Assembly (NCBI GenBank): GCA_017517805.1
Contig: JAFWYD010000014.1
Location: 1-47,245, forward strand
DNA from: Akkermansia sp.
Lineage (GTDB): Bacteria; Verrucomicrobiota; Verrucomicrobiia; Verrucomicrobiales; Akkermansiaceae
Length of the DNA: 47,245 bases
Reading direction: 5' to 3'
Under the pieces are notes generated by a model. That model was not told the origin of the DNA. It searched no databases and saw only the letters and a program-made list of their open reading frames with translations. How positions within the stretch are numbered: position 1 is the stretch's first letter; each line of letters starts with the position of its first letter. This document shows positions 16,966-24,629 of this stretch, in pieces. The translations under genes and the position numbers were made by a program.

Positions 16966-17034
16966 GAAAGTAGACTATTGAAAACTCCTGAGGGTCAGCC
17001 GCAGCTGACTTTCCTCTTCGTAATCCTTACCGCA

Positions 17035-17814
17035 TCAGAGGGCGAGAGCCTCTCTGATGAGTCCGGCCCACTTCTCAGCCTTCTCGGCAAAACTCAATTC
17101 GGGATCCTTATAAAGAATACCACGGGAAACATTGATCGTGGGCGGAGCCACGCGGGTGCCACCGGTGAGGGCAGAAAGATCGCCCCCCTGCGCACCCAGC
17201 CCCGGAACCAGCAACGGAGCATCCGGCAGGTCGGTAAGAATCTGGCTGTTGGCATTCGTGAGGCCCACCACCATACCCACCTCCGTGGCACTATTCTCCG
17301 CGAGGGAGCGGGTCACCATATCGCCCACCAGCTGGTACACCTTGCGGCCATTGGCCAGCACCTGCTGCTCCACATCCACCGAGCCGGGATTCGTGGTCAC
17401 CGCCAGCAGGTACACCGCCTTGCCGGGGCGGTCGAGGAAGGGCTCCAGAATATCGTAGCCCATGAAGGGATTGAGCGTCACGGCATCCACATCCATGCGG
17501 TCAAAGTAAGCCTGAGCGTAATACTTCTGCGTCTCGCCGATATCGCCACGCTTCGCATCCAGAATCACGGGAATATCCTTCGGCATATCGGGCAGCAGCT
17601 CCTCCAGCATCTTCAGGCCGGGTAGCCCCATGGCCTCAAAATAAGCGATATTCGGCTTGTAAGCCGCAGCATAGGGGGCAGTTTCTTCCACCACCTTGCG
17701 CAGCCAGTCGGCCAGTTCAGTCATATTCTCCGTCTGCGGGCGAGGATCCAGCCCCACGCAGAGAGCTGAACGAGTGGCGGCGATCCGGGCAGCAAGTTTC
17801 TCCGTGTACTTCAT
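17035..17814 (-). CDS. pyrF: Orotidine 5'-phosphate decarboxylase (type 2)
   Basis: 259 residues from the ATG at 17814 (MKYTEKLAARIAATRSALC). In-frame starts upstream (17835, 17823) overlap or precede the -10 box at 17822-17827 and are rejected. LCVGLDPRP opens the barrel; catalytic LDAKRGDIGET carries the Lys/Asp tetrad; LLVPGLGAQGGD and INVSRGILY bind the phosphate. Makes UMP, the last step of pyrimidine synthesis. Single gene with a strong promoter placed so that the ATG is itself the likely transcription start. Confidence 0.95.
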   Translation of the reverse strand: MKYTEKLAARIAATRSALCVGLDPRPQTENMTELADWLRKVVEETAPYAAAYKPNIAYFEAMGLPGLKMLEELLPDMPKDIPVILDAKRGDIGETQKYYAQAYFDRMDVDAVTLNPFMGYDILEPFLDRPGKAVYLLAVTTNPGSVDVEQQVLANGRKVYQLVGDMVTRSLAENSATEVGMVVGLTNANSQILTDLPDAPLLVPGLGAQGGDLSALTGGTRVAPPTINVSRGILYKDPELSFAEKAEKWAGLIREALAL

Positions 17815-17821
17815 GCGCGTC

Positions 17822-17849
17822 ATTATAACACACACCCTGCCAATGACAA
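17822..17849 (-). promoter_or_regulatory. Promoter of pyrF, predicted leaderless
   Basis: TTGTCA (17844-17849) and TATAAT (17822-17827), spacer 16. Only 7 bases (GACGCGC) separate the -10 from the ATG at 17814. Confidence 0.7.
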
Positions 17850-17974
17850 GCCCGAACTCTGGACCGGGACAAACTTTAACGGCAAAAAACGCGTGCTGAC
17901 CGTTTTGAGCTGGTCAGGGGACGAAGATTCTGCTAAAGTCAGCCTGCGCAGATGATAACAGAAAAGCCCACCAC

Positions 17975-18145
17975 ATGACAGACATGAACAGGTTAAAAGT
18001 CAAGCCCCGTATGTTTTTTCCAACCGATGCCTCCACCGCGGTGGCCAGTGATGAAAAGCAGGTGTACCTGAACAGCAAGGAATCTGGTGAATCAGCCATC
18101 TGCCGCTTCTATTACCGAAAGGAGAGGAACAATGTGGAAAGCTGA
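17975..18145 (+). CDS. Putative 56-residue small protein
   Basis: ATG at 17975 opens a frame of 56 codons, beginning MTDMNRLKVKPRMFFP and ending YYRKERNNVES, with no recognisable domain. It ends 14 bases inside the following gene and contains that gene's Shine-Dalgarno sequence, an arrangement typical of coupled genes. TGGTCA and TAAAGT, 17 apart, about 30 bases upstream are a weak promoter candidate. Coding status is uncertain. Confidence 0.4.
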   Translation: MTDMNRLKVKPRMFFPTDASTAVASDEKQVYLNSKESGESAICRFYYRKERNNVES

Positions 18146-18590
18146 GAAAGCCCGGAGCGCCCTGCTGGCAGACAAAGCAAAGCTGGATATGGGGATGCTT
18201 CTAGTGTTGGCGGTATTCTGCTTCGTTCCTCTTCTTGGAGAGCAGGACCTGGAGGGAACCCACGCGTGGGAAAGCATCGTTCTGGCCCATTTTGCCATTC
18301 CCGTCTGGTGCCTGTCATCCTTATACCGCCCATACAGCCTGAACAAGAACCAAAGGGACATCGTAGTATTCAGTCTGATATCGGGCTATGAACTGCTGTT
18401 CATCTGCTGGCATTCCCCCCTGCTCTGGGGTGTGCATGGTGAATGGTTCTGGCACATCCCCATGCTCTCCCCAGGCATGAAGGAAAGCGGGGGGAGCATC
18501 TGGGGATGGTTACCGGTGCATGCATGCCTTCTGCTCCTGGGATTTACCGGGCTGAGGGCAGCATATCGCCTCAAGAAGAAGATTCTATGA
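18132..18590 (+). CDS. Membrane protein of unknown function
   Basis: 152 residues from the ATG at 18132, chosen because AGGAGAGG lies 5 bases before it, one of the few clear Shine-Dalgarno sites in the window. Four hydrophobic segments are visible (about 22-40, 52-68, 79-100, 120-140) with a basic C-terminus (YRLKKKIL). No family recognised. Its TGA overlaps the next ATG (ATGA at 18587-18590). Confidence 0.7.
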   Translation: MWKAEKARSALLADKAKLDMGMLLVLAVFCFVPLLGEQDLEGTHAWESIVLAHFAIPVWCLSSLYRPYSLNKNQRDIVVFSLISGYELLFICWHSPLLWGVHGEWFWHIPMLSPGMKESGGSIWGWLPVHACLLLLGFTGLRAAYRLKKKIL

Positions 18591-19858
18591 AAAAGTTGCA
18601 AGACATTCTGAGTTTTATACTGGGGCGCAACTGGGTGATACCCGTATTGGCGATTCTGGTGAGCCTCATCAGCACCGGACTATGCTTACCTCTGGGTGGG
18701 CTGTCCGTGTCGGCATCTGTGGCAGAACGCCACCGGCTGGGCCTGATACTCGATTGGGTTCTGATGCCGCAGGTACTGATGGTTCTGGGCTTGCCGCTGT
18801 GGCTGCTGGTGCTCACCATCGTCCGGTTGGTGAAGAAACAGCTATGGGTGGGATGGGCCTGGCTCTGGTCGCTTCTGGCAGGCATAGCGATGATGGTATG
18901 CGCAACGATAAGCGCCTTCATTTCGGCATATGGCGATTACGATGACTTCACCCTGGGTATCAGCGTTCCCGAAGAAATGACACCAGGGAGCGAATCAGGC
19001 CTGGCGGTGCCGGTGGATATGCACTTTCAGCCCCCGCTGAACGAGGGAGAGAATGCTACCCTACCTCCGATTGTGCAGCAATATGCCGACCGGTGCGAAC
19101 GCGACCATAGCATCGTGGTAGGCGGTGATGAAGAACTGACAGGGGAAGCACCCCATGTAGAGAAGCTGGCGGCAGAAGCTCCGGAGTTGCTACTGGAATA
19201 CAAGCTGCGCGCGTTTTGCCACCAGGCACTTACTCCCGGCTCAACCGCAGCACCGCACCTCGAAATGCTGCAACACCCCCATGCTGCCGAACTGCACAAA
19301 ATCAGAGATGCATGGTATCTTCACGAGGAAGTCACCCCCTGGAAGAAAGATTGCCAGAACAACTGGGAAATCAATATCACCTTATCCAGAGAAAATCAGG
19401 TATCAGGGCTTTCTCCCTTCTCCATGAAGAAGCTGAAAATGCTCGATACCGCCTTGGCACCCCTGGCAGCCAATCCCACCCACGAGGGGCTGGATGCCCT
19501 GCTTCCTCCGCTGCCGGACAAGCCCACCATTGTACTGGCTCAGCGCGGACAGCCCGGCATGTACAAGCTTCTGCTGGTGGTACCGCACGACTACCCCAGG
19601 GGGAGCTTTCGTATATCTGCGCGGGAGTACACTCAAGGGAAGGAACTGAGTACCCGGGTGCTGGACACCATGCACCTGACACCCCGCCCCTGCGGCGAAA
19701 TCTGCCAACTGGCCTGCTCAGACACCTTCACAGTATACAGCGGTGAATGGGGCGAGTATTATGCCTCAGTGTGGGAACTGCATTTCACACCAGAAAGCGG
19801 GGGAGAATCCCGCTGCGTGAACAGCCAGCTCTACCTCATGCAAGGCTGGAGCCGGTAA
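18587..19858 (+). CDS. Membrane protein with large extracytoplasmic domain, unknown function
   Basis: 423 residues from the ATG at 18587 (MKKLQDILSFILGRN), which overlaps the preceding stop. Three membrane segments lie in the first ~110 residues, followed by about 310 non-membrane residues starting YGDYDDFTLGISVPEE, predicted outside the cytoplasm. The soluble part has several Cys (for example CGEICQLACSD) and no motif I know. Start and coupling make it a real gene; the function is unknown. Its topology resembles the unrelated-looking protein at 24630-25511. Confidence 0.7.
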   Translation: MKKLQDILSFILGRNWVIPVLAILVSLISTGLCLPLGGLSVSASVAERHRLGLILDWVLMPQVLMVLGLPLWLLVLTIVRLVKKQLWVGWAWLWSLLAGIAMMVCATISAFISAYGDYDDFTLGISVPEEMTPGSESGLAVPVDMHFQPPLNEGENATLPPIVQQYADRCERDHSIVVGGDEELTGEAPHVEKLAAEAPELLLEYKLRAFCHQALTPGSTAAPHLEMLQHPHAAELHKIRDAWYLHEEVTPWKKDCQNNWEINITLSRENQVSGLSPFSMKKLKMLDTALAPLAANPTHEGLDALLPPLPDKPTIVLAQRGQPGMYKLLLVVPHDYPRGSFRISAREYTQGKELSTRVLDTMHLTPRPCGEICQLACSDTFTVYSGEWGEYYASVWELHFTPESGGESRCVNSQLYLMQGWSR

Positions 19859-19885
19859 ATGACAGGCTCAAAAAGCTGCATGCGC

Positions 19886-19915
19886 TTGACACGCGCAGGG
19901 AAACGTGGCAAGATA
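19886..19915 (+). promoter_or_regulatory. Promoter of the thioredoxin-like lipoprotein gene, predicted leaderless
   Basis: Consensus TTGACA (19886-19891) and AAGATA (19910-19915), spacer 18. CCGGGC, 6 bases, separates the -10 from the ATG at 19922. The -10 match is moderate. Confidence 0.5.
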
Positions 19916-19921
19916 CCGGGC

Positions 19922-20470
19922 ATGAAACGGTTTTCCGGTCTGGTTGCGATGCTGCTGATTCCCCTGCTCTGCGTGAGCTGTGGAGAATCCGAGCAGGAGA
20001 AGCGCGACCGGGCAGCCCAGTTCACCACCCCGACCAAACCAGCCCCGAATCCCCAGCGCGAATCGCTGCAGGCCCTCATCCGAACCGACCGCCAGGTACC
20101 CACCTCGCTGAAAGGAGGGCCGCGATTCAAACTCTACAGCGAATACGAAGGGCAGGATATGCGGCAGGTAACTGAGGTTTCCGGGCGCACGCTGCTGATT
20201 TGTTTCACCGCTCCCTGGTGCCGCCACAGCAACGCCATGCGCAAATCGCTCCAGGAACTGGCTGAGGCCGAGAAAGGCGGGGTGCAGGTGGTGGAAATCA
20301 ACGCCGATGCCTACCCGGCCATAGCCGAACAATATAACCTCACCAAGGTCCCGACCACGGTTTTCTACGCCGAAGGAGTGCGGCTGCGCAGCATCGAAGG
20401 AGCCTACACCGCCGAAAGCCTGGGGCGCTATCTGCATGCCCTGCTCACCCAGGAAGAACCCAGCCCCTGA
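19922..20470 (+). CDS. Thioredoxin-like lipoprotein with CxxS active site
   Basis: 182 residues from the ATG at 19922 (MKRFSGLVAMLLIPLLCVSC), which starts a lipoprotein signal with acylated Cys about residue 20; an in-frame ATG at 19859 would bury the signal and is rejected. A thioredoxin fold spans about 75-180: LLICFTAPWCRHSN, VVEINADAYPAIAEQYN, then the cis-Pro VPTTVFYAEG. The usual WCxxC is WCRHS here, so the resolving Cys is absent, which suggests a monothiol, isomerase-like or non-redox role. Periplasmic, membrane-attached. trpS follows after 34 bases. Confidence 0.85.
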   Translation: MKRFSGLVAMLLIPLLCVSCGESEQEKRDRAAQFTTPTKPAPNPQRESLQALIRTDRQVPTSLKGGPRFKLYSEYEGQDMRQVTEVSGRTLLICFTAPWCRHSNAMRKSLQELAEAEKGGVQVVEINADAYPAIAEQYNLTKVPTTVFYAEGVRLRSIEGAYTAESLGRYLHALLTQEEPSP

Positions 20471-20504
20471 TTTTTTCCAGATTCACCCGATACACAGAAT
20501 ACAT

Positions 20505-21479
20505 ATGAGATTCCTCACAGGATTACAACCCAGCGGCCAGCTCCACATCGGCAATTACTTTGGTGCGATTGAGCCCGCCGTGCGGCTCCAGGAGAAAGGC
20601 GAAGCCTTCTACTTCATCGCAAACTACCACGCCATGACCACCATGGAAAGCGCTGAAAAACTGCGCGAGAACACACGTGGTCTGGCGGTGGATTTCCTGG
20701 CCTGCGGGCTCGACCCGGAAAAAGCCGTATTCTTTGCCCAATCTGCCGTACCAGAGGTGAACGAGCTGGCATGGATTCTCTCCACCCTGTGTCCCATGGG
20801 GTTGCTGGAGCGCTGCCATTCCTACAAGGACAAAGTGGCCAAGGGCTTTGCCGCCAGCCATGCGCTCTTTGCCTACCCCGCCCTCATGGCTGCCGATATC
20901 CTGCTGTATGATTCCGATGCCGTGCCCGTGGGCAAGGACCAGAAGCAGCACCTGGAGGTCACCCGCGACCTGGCAGGCAAGATAAACGATACCTTCGGCG
21001 AAGGTCTGCTCAAGATGCCCGAAGCCATTATCTCCGAAGCCACGGCCGTGGTTCCCGGCCTCGATGGCCAGAAAATGAGCAAGAGCTACGGCAACACCCT
21101 GCCCATCTTCGGTGAGGAAAAGCCTCTCCGCAAACTCATCAACAAAAAGGTCGTGACCGATGCCACCCCTCTGGAAGCCCCGAAACCCACGGAGGGCTCT
21201 ATCATCCTCGCGCTCTACAAGCTCTTTGCCACGCCGGAGCAATATCAGGCCATGATTGAGGCCCACCACGCCGGCGGCGTGGGCTATGGGCAGTTCAAGA
21301 AAGACCTCTTCGAGGCCTACTGGGAATACTTCCGCGCCGCCCGCGAAAAGCGCGAGTGGATACTTGCCCACCCGGAGTACGTGGACGATGTGCTCAACAC
21401 CGGTGCCGCCCGCGCCCGTGAAGAGGCCGCCAAGGTCCTCACCCGAGTCCGACAAGCCGTTGGTCTCTCCTGGCTCTAA
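20505..21479 (+). CDS. trpS: Tryptophanyl-tRNA synthetase
   Basis: 324 residues from the ATG at 20505 (MRFLTGLQPSGQLHIGNYFG). Class I signatures are HIGN near residue 15 and KMSKS within GQKMSKSYGN near residue 190. ADILLYDSDAVPVGKDQKQHLE, split here around the conserved GKDQ, recognises Trp-AMP. An in-frame ATG at 20436 lies inside the upstream lipoprotein gene and is rejected. It may be co-transcribed with the lipoprotein gene. The 3' side ends in a perfect 14-bp hairpin shared with cydB. Confidence 0.96.
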   Translation: MRFLTGLQPSGQLHIGNYFGAIEPAVRLQEKGEAFYFIANYHAMTTMESAEKLRENTRGLAVDFLACGLDPEKAVFFAQSAVPEVNELAWILSTLCPMGLLERCHSYKDKVAKGFAASHALFAYPALMAADILLYDSDAVPVGKDQKQHLEVTRDLAGKINDTFGEGLLKMPEAIISEATAVVPGLDGQKMSKSYGNTLPIFGEEKPLRKLINKKVVTDATPLEAPKPTEGSIILALYKLFATPEQYQAMIEAHHAGGVGYGQFKKDLFEAYWEYFRAAREKREWILAHPEYVDDVLNTGAARAREEAAKVLTRVRQAVGLSWL

Positions 21480-21497
21480 ATCGGGGCCGCAAGTTCG

Positions 21498-21605
21498 GAT
21501 ATCGTTACCCACAAAATCACCCCGTCAGAATTGAAGCGTGCATCGGGAAAGAATCTTCCCGATGCACGCTATATTCTAATCTACCCGGATTTTGGTAACG
21601 ATATC
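21498..21605. repeat. Nested fold-back: 12-bp inverted repeat around the trpS-cydB terminator
   Basis: GATATCGTTACC (21498-21509) and GGTAACGATATC (21594-21605) are perfect inverted copies, enclosing the 14-bp terminator stem. ATCTTCCCGATG occurs twice (21553-21564 and 21602-21613), and TCCCGA/TCGGGA forms a further small hairpin just after the second copy. The whole 143-base spacer is therefore palindromic at three levels. Confidence 0.75.
21536..21576. terminator. Bidirectional terminator between trpS and cydB
   Basis: GCGTGCATCGGGAA (21536-21549) and TTCCCGATGCACGC (21556-21569) form a perfect 14-bp stem with a 6-base loop; TATATTCT follows on the plus strand and TCAATTCT on the minus strand. 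It lies between convergent genes. Confidence 0.85.
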
Positions 21606-21622
21606 TTCCCGATGGTCGGGAT

Positions 21623-22744
21623 CTACACCTCATCCGGAGTAATCGGCTTCCTGTCCAGGGCTCGCCACGCCCAGGCGATATAGGCCAGCACCAAGGGGAT
21701 GAGGAAGGAAACAATCGTCATCGTTTTGAGGGTGAAGAGGCTGGAGGAGCTATTCACCAGCGTGAGCGAGCTCTGCAAATCGGCCACAGAGGGATAATAA
21801 GCCGTGCAATTCCACCCCGCGCAGAGGAGGATGGCCAGCACAGCAAGCACGCTGCCAGGCCCGGCCAGCCAGAAAGCCTTGCCCCAGCCGCGGATACCCA
21901 GCACGAGCCCGGCCAGCACCAGCACTACCCCCAGCAGCAATACTGCGCTGACAGCAGGCATGGCCAGCAGGTTGTTCAGGTACTTGTAGTCCTGCAAGTA
22001 AACCATCCCGTTCTCCGGTATGTAGCCGAAACCGGTGGAGGTGAGCCAGTAGCCCAGCCAGGTGAGGAAGAAGAGCAGGAAGAAAAAGCCCTCCATCCAG
22101 AGGCGGCGGCGGCAGGTTTCGCGCAGGGCAGCATCGGCCATGCAGCCCAGGAAATACAGGCAGGCCAGCATGCGGGTGAGCAGGAATACGCTGAGCCCCA
22201 GCAGCAGGTTCTGCGGCACGAGGGCGGCCTCCAGCCCATGCCAGGGGGTGGCCCAGCGGGAAATGACCGGCATGGCCGGGTTTGTGACGGCTACTTTGTC
22301 CACCACGAACTCAGCGCCGGTGAAGAAGGTACCCACGGCGGTGCCGATGAGCAGCGGCCCCAGCACTCCGTTCAGGAAGAGGAAGGCACGGTAGGTATTC
22401 GTGCCCAGCACATTGCTGTTCTTCAGCTGAAACTCGTAGGAAACCGCCTGGAGCACAAAGCAGAGCAGGATGAGAATCCACACCCAGTAGGCACCGCCGA
22501 AGCTGGTGCTGTAGAAGAGCGGGAAGGAAGCAAAGAACGCCCCGCCGAATACCACCAGGGTGGTGAAGGTCAGCTCCCACTTGCGACCGGTAGCCAGCAG
22601 GAGCATGCGGCGGTGCTCTTCGGTCTTGCCCAGAGTCCAGATAAGCGACTGCCCGCCCTGCACAAACATGAGAAACACCAGCAGAGCCCCCAGCAGCGAA
22701 ACCAGGAACCACCAGTACTGTTGAAGCAAAGAAATATCGTTCAT
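21623..22744 (-). CDS. cydB: Cytochrome bd ubiquinol oxidase subunit II
   Basis: 373 residues, about nine membrane segments. It begins LLQQYWWFLVSLLGALLVFLMF and carries RKWELTFTTLVVFGGAFFASFP and the conserved WHGLEA region. CydB supports the haem-bearing CydA in the high-affinity quinol oxidase that reduces oxygen at low tension. The C-terminus reads TIVSFLIPLVLAYIAWAWR. It follows cydA after a 58-base spacer filled by a heptamer array. Confidence 0.95.
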   Translation of the reverse strand: MNDISLLQQYWWFLVSLLGALLVFLMFVQGGQSLIWTLGKTEEHRRMLLLATGRKWELTFTTLVVFGGAFFASFPLFYSTSFGGAYWVWILILLCFVLQAVSYEFQLKNSNVLGTNTYRAFLFLNGVLGPLLIGTAVGTFFTGAEFVVDKVAVTNPAMPVISRWATPWHGLEAALVPQNLLLGLSVFLLTRMLACLYFLGCMADAALRETCRRRLWMEGFFFLLFFLTWLGYWLTSTGFGYIPENGMVYLQDYKYLNNLLAMPAVSAVLLLGVVLVLAGLVLGIRGWGKAFWLAGPGSVLAVLAILLCAGWNCTAYYPSVADLQSSLTLVNSSSSLFTLKTMTIVSFLIPLVLAYIAWAWRALDRKPITPDEV

Positions 22745-22746
22745 AT

Positions 22747-22809
22747 TGACAATTGACGAGTGACTATTGACGATTAATTATTAACTCTTCACTTTTCATT
22801 ATTCATTCC
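22747..22809. repeat. Nine tandem degenerate heptamers filling the cydA-cydB spacer
   Basis: On the plus strand the units are TGACAAT, TGACGAG, TGACTAT, TGACGAT, TAATTAT, TAACTCT, TCACTTT, TCATTAT, TCATTCC. All fit TNAYNNN with an exact 7-base period and no slippage. The ninth unit contains the cydA stop codon, and the first ends 2 bases before the cydB ATG. The block is far richer in A+T than its surroundings. Function unknown. Confidence 0.85.
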
Positions 22810-24338
22810 ACTTCAGGGCCTGCGGCAATAGCCTTCACCATAATGCTGACCTCGGCCACCAGCAGCAGGGTAAACAGCCCCAGGAAGATGAAGAAGGTGG
22901 TCTGCACCGCGCCCACATCCAGTCTAGAGATGGCGGCCACATTCGGCAGCAGCCCCTGGATGGCCCAGGGCTGGCGGCCTACCTCGGCCACCACCCAGCC
23001 GGCCTGGCTGGCCATCCAGGCCAGAGGCGTGCTCAGCACCACCGCCAGCAGCGCAAGCTTCCAGCGGCAAATCCACTTGCCCAGCAGCAGGAGACCGGCA
23101 AACAAGGCCAGGTAGAAGCCTCCCACCATCACCATCACGCGGAAGCTGTAGAAGGTGAGTGCCACCGGCGGCACCAGGTCTGCCGGGCTGCTCAGGTAGC
23201 CATAGCCGAAGTAAGCGAAATTCTCGCGCAGAGACTCCAGCGCAGCCTGTTTTTCTGCGGCATCGTTCGTCTGGCGATAGGTTGCCAGCGCAGCGATGGC
23301 CGTGCGTCCGCGCTGCATCTTCTCCTGGGCAGAGAGGGCGGTGGAACCATCGGGCAGCTTGTAGCCGCCTTCCAGGATATTGCGGATACCCGGCACATAG
23401 CCATTGAAATCGTGCGTAGCCAGGAAGGAGAGCGCCCCCGGCATTTCGATATGGAAGAGGAAGGGGGATTTTTCACCGGGATTGGCCCAATCCACCCCGG
23501 GACGCAGAGCCGCAGCCAGCACCAGGCCCTGGTTGTGGCCACCCTCATACAAGCCTTCGGCCGCGGCCAGCTTCATGGGCTGCAGCTGCGCAATATCGCG
23601 CCCGCTCTGGTGCCCGGTGTGGGCCGTAAGCAGCGCCGCCACCAGCCCGAACCAGCAAGCCACGCGGATGCTGGCCCTGGCAAACTCCTGATGCCGCCCG
23701 CGCAGCAGGTACCAGCAGCTCACCCCCACCACAAAGGCGGCCCCCAGCACCCAGGAAGAGGTGACCGTGTGGCAGAACTTGACCACGGCCACCGGGGAAA
23801 GCGCCACAGCGGCGAAATCCACCATTTCATTGCGCACGGTATCCGGGTTGAACTCCATGCCCACGGGGTACTGCATCCAGGCATTGGCCACCAGAATCCA
23901 CCAGGCAGAAATCGTGGCGCCGATGATGGTGAGCCAGGTGGAAGCCAGATGCGCGCCTTTGCTCACCTTGTTCCAGCCGAAGTACATGACCGCGATGAAG
24001 GTGGATTCCATAAAGAAGGCCACAATGCCCTCGATGGCCAGCGGCGCACCAAAGATATCGCCCACAAACCAACTGTAATTGCTCCAGTTGGTGCCGAATT
24101 CAAATTCGAGGATAATACCGGTGGCCACCCCCATGGCAAAGTTGATACCAAAGAGCTTCATCCAGAAGCGGGCGGTCTGTTTCCAGAACTCGCGGCCCGT
24201 GCGCACATAGAGCGTTTCCATGATGGCCATGACCACACCCAGTCCCAGGGTGAGCGGCACAAATATCCAATGGTACATGGCCGTAAGCGCAAACTGCGCG
24301 CGCGACCAGTCAACGAGAGACGTATCAATAGGGTCCAT
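22803..24338 (-). CDS. cydA: Cytochrome bd ubiquinol oxidase subunit I
   Basis: 511 residues. His in MYHWIFVPLTLGLG is the first haem ligand region; GRDIAQLQPMKLAAAEG begins the quinol-binding Q loop; FRVMVMVGGFYLAL holds the Met ligand of haem b558. WSNYSWFVGDIFGAPLA and ESTFIAVMYFGW match the family core. It oxidises quinol and reduces oxygen to water, allowing growth at nanomolar oxygen, consistent with a gut mucus niche. It is the second gene of DUF4492-cydA-cydB, 4 bases after the first gene. Confidence 0.96.
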   Translation of the reverse strand: MDPIDTSLVDWSRAQFALTAMYHWIFVPLTLGLGVVMAIMETLYVRTGREFWKQTARFWMKLFGINFAMGVATGIILEFEFGTNWSNYSWFVGDIFGAPLAIEGIVAFFMESTFIAVMYFGWNKVSKGAHLASTWLTIIGATISAWWILVANAWMQYPVGMEFNPDTVRNEMVDFAAVALSPVAVVKFCHTVTSSWVLGAAFVVGVSCWYLLRGRHQEFARASIRVACWFGLVAALLTAHTGHQSGRDIAQLQPMKLAAAEGLYEGGHNQGLVLAAALRPGVDWANPGEKSPFLFHIEMPGALSFLATHDFNGYVPGIRNILEGGYKLPDGSTALSAQEKMQRGRTAIAALATYRQTNDAAEKQAALESLRENFAYFGYGYLSSPADLVPPVALTFYSFRVMVMVGGFYLALFAGLLLLGKWICRWKLALLAVVLSTPLAWMASQAGWVVAEVGRQPWAIQGLLPNVAAISRLDVGAVQTTFFIFLGLFTLLLVAEVSIMVKAIAAGPEVE

Positions 24339-24342
24339 AGTG

Positions 24343-24555
24343 TTAATGTTCAGGTAGGGCGCGGCGCGTCAGCTCAGTCGAGACGGCTTCTCCCTTCTCT
24401 GCATCGCCGCCTTGCAGATAGGCGGGGAAGAAAAAGGCTTTCAGCACCGCAAACATGATAAAGAGCTTCAGCAGGATGATGCACCACAGTGTGCGTCCCA
24501 GCGTCATGCTGCGGAAGCCATCGATGTAGAACCTCATCACCCTGCGTAAAAGCAT
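24343..24555 (-). CDS. DUF4492 protein of the cytochrome bd operon
   Basis: 70 residues from the ATG at 24555 (MLLRRVMRFYIDGFRSMTLG). The alternative ATG at 24537 would drop the basic lead-in; the in-frame start at 24633 lies upstream of the promoter. FYIDGFRSMTLGRTLW and a single membrane helix (IILLKLFIMFAVLKAFFF) are the DUF4492 signature, seen next to cydAB in many Bacteroidota and Verrucomicrobiota. By analogy with other small Cyd subunits it may help assemble or stabilise the oxidase; this is inference from position. Confidence 0.88.
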   Translation of the reverse strand: MLLRRVMRFYIDGFRSMTLGRTLWCIILLKLFIMFAVLKAFFFPAYLQGGDAEKGEAVSTELTRRALPEH

Positions 24556-24561
24556 ACCGAC

Positions 24562-24591
24562 ATTATATGCTATTTCTCCCCCGCAAAGCAA
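24562..24591 (-). promoter_or_regulatory. Promoter of the DUF4492-cydAB operon, predicted leaderless
   Basis: TTGCTT (24586-24591) and a perfect TATAAT (24562-24567), spacer 18. Six bases (GTCGGT) separate it from the ATG at 24555. Confidence 0.65.
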
Positions 24592-24629
24592 GAAGATAGT
24601 TTGTTTTCTGTCGCAAAAACTACACGCAT

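Noticed and set aside
16994..17009. pyrF terminator
   Set aside because: A 6-bp GTCAGC/GCTGAC stem without a T-run; mentioned only in the thyA entry.
22747..22809. CRISPR array
   Set aside because: The unit is 7 bases and tandem, without spacers or cas genes.
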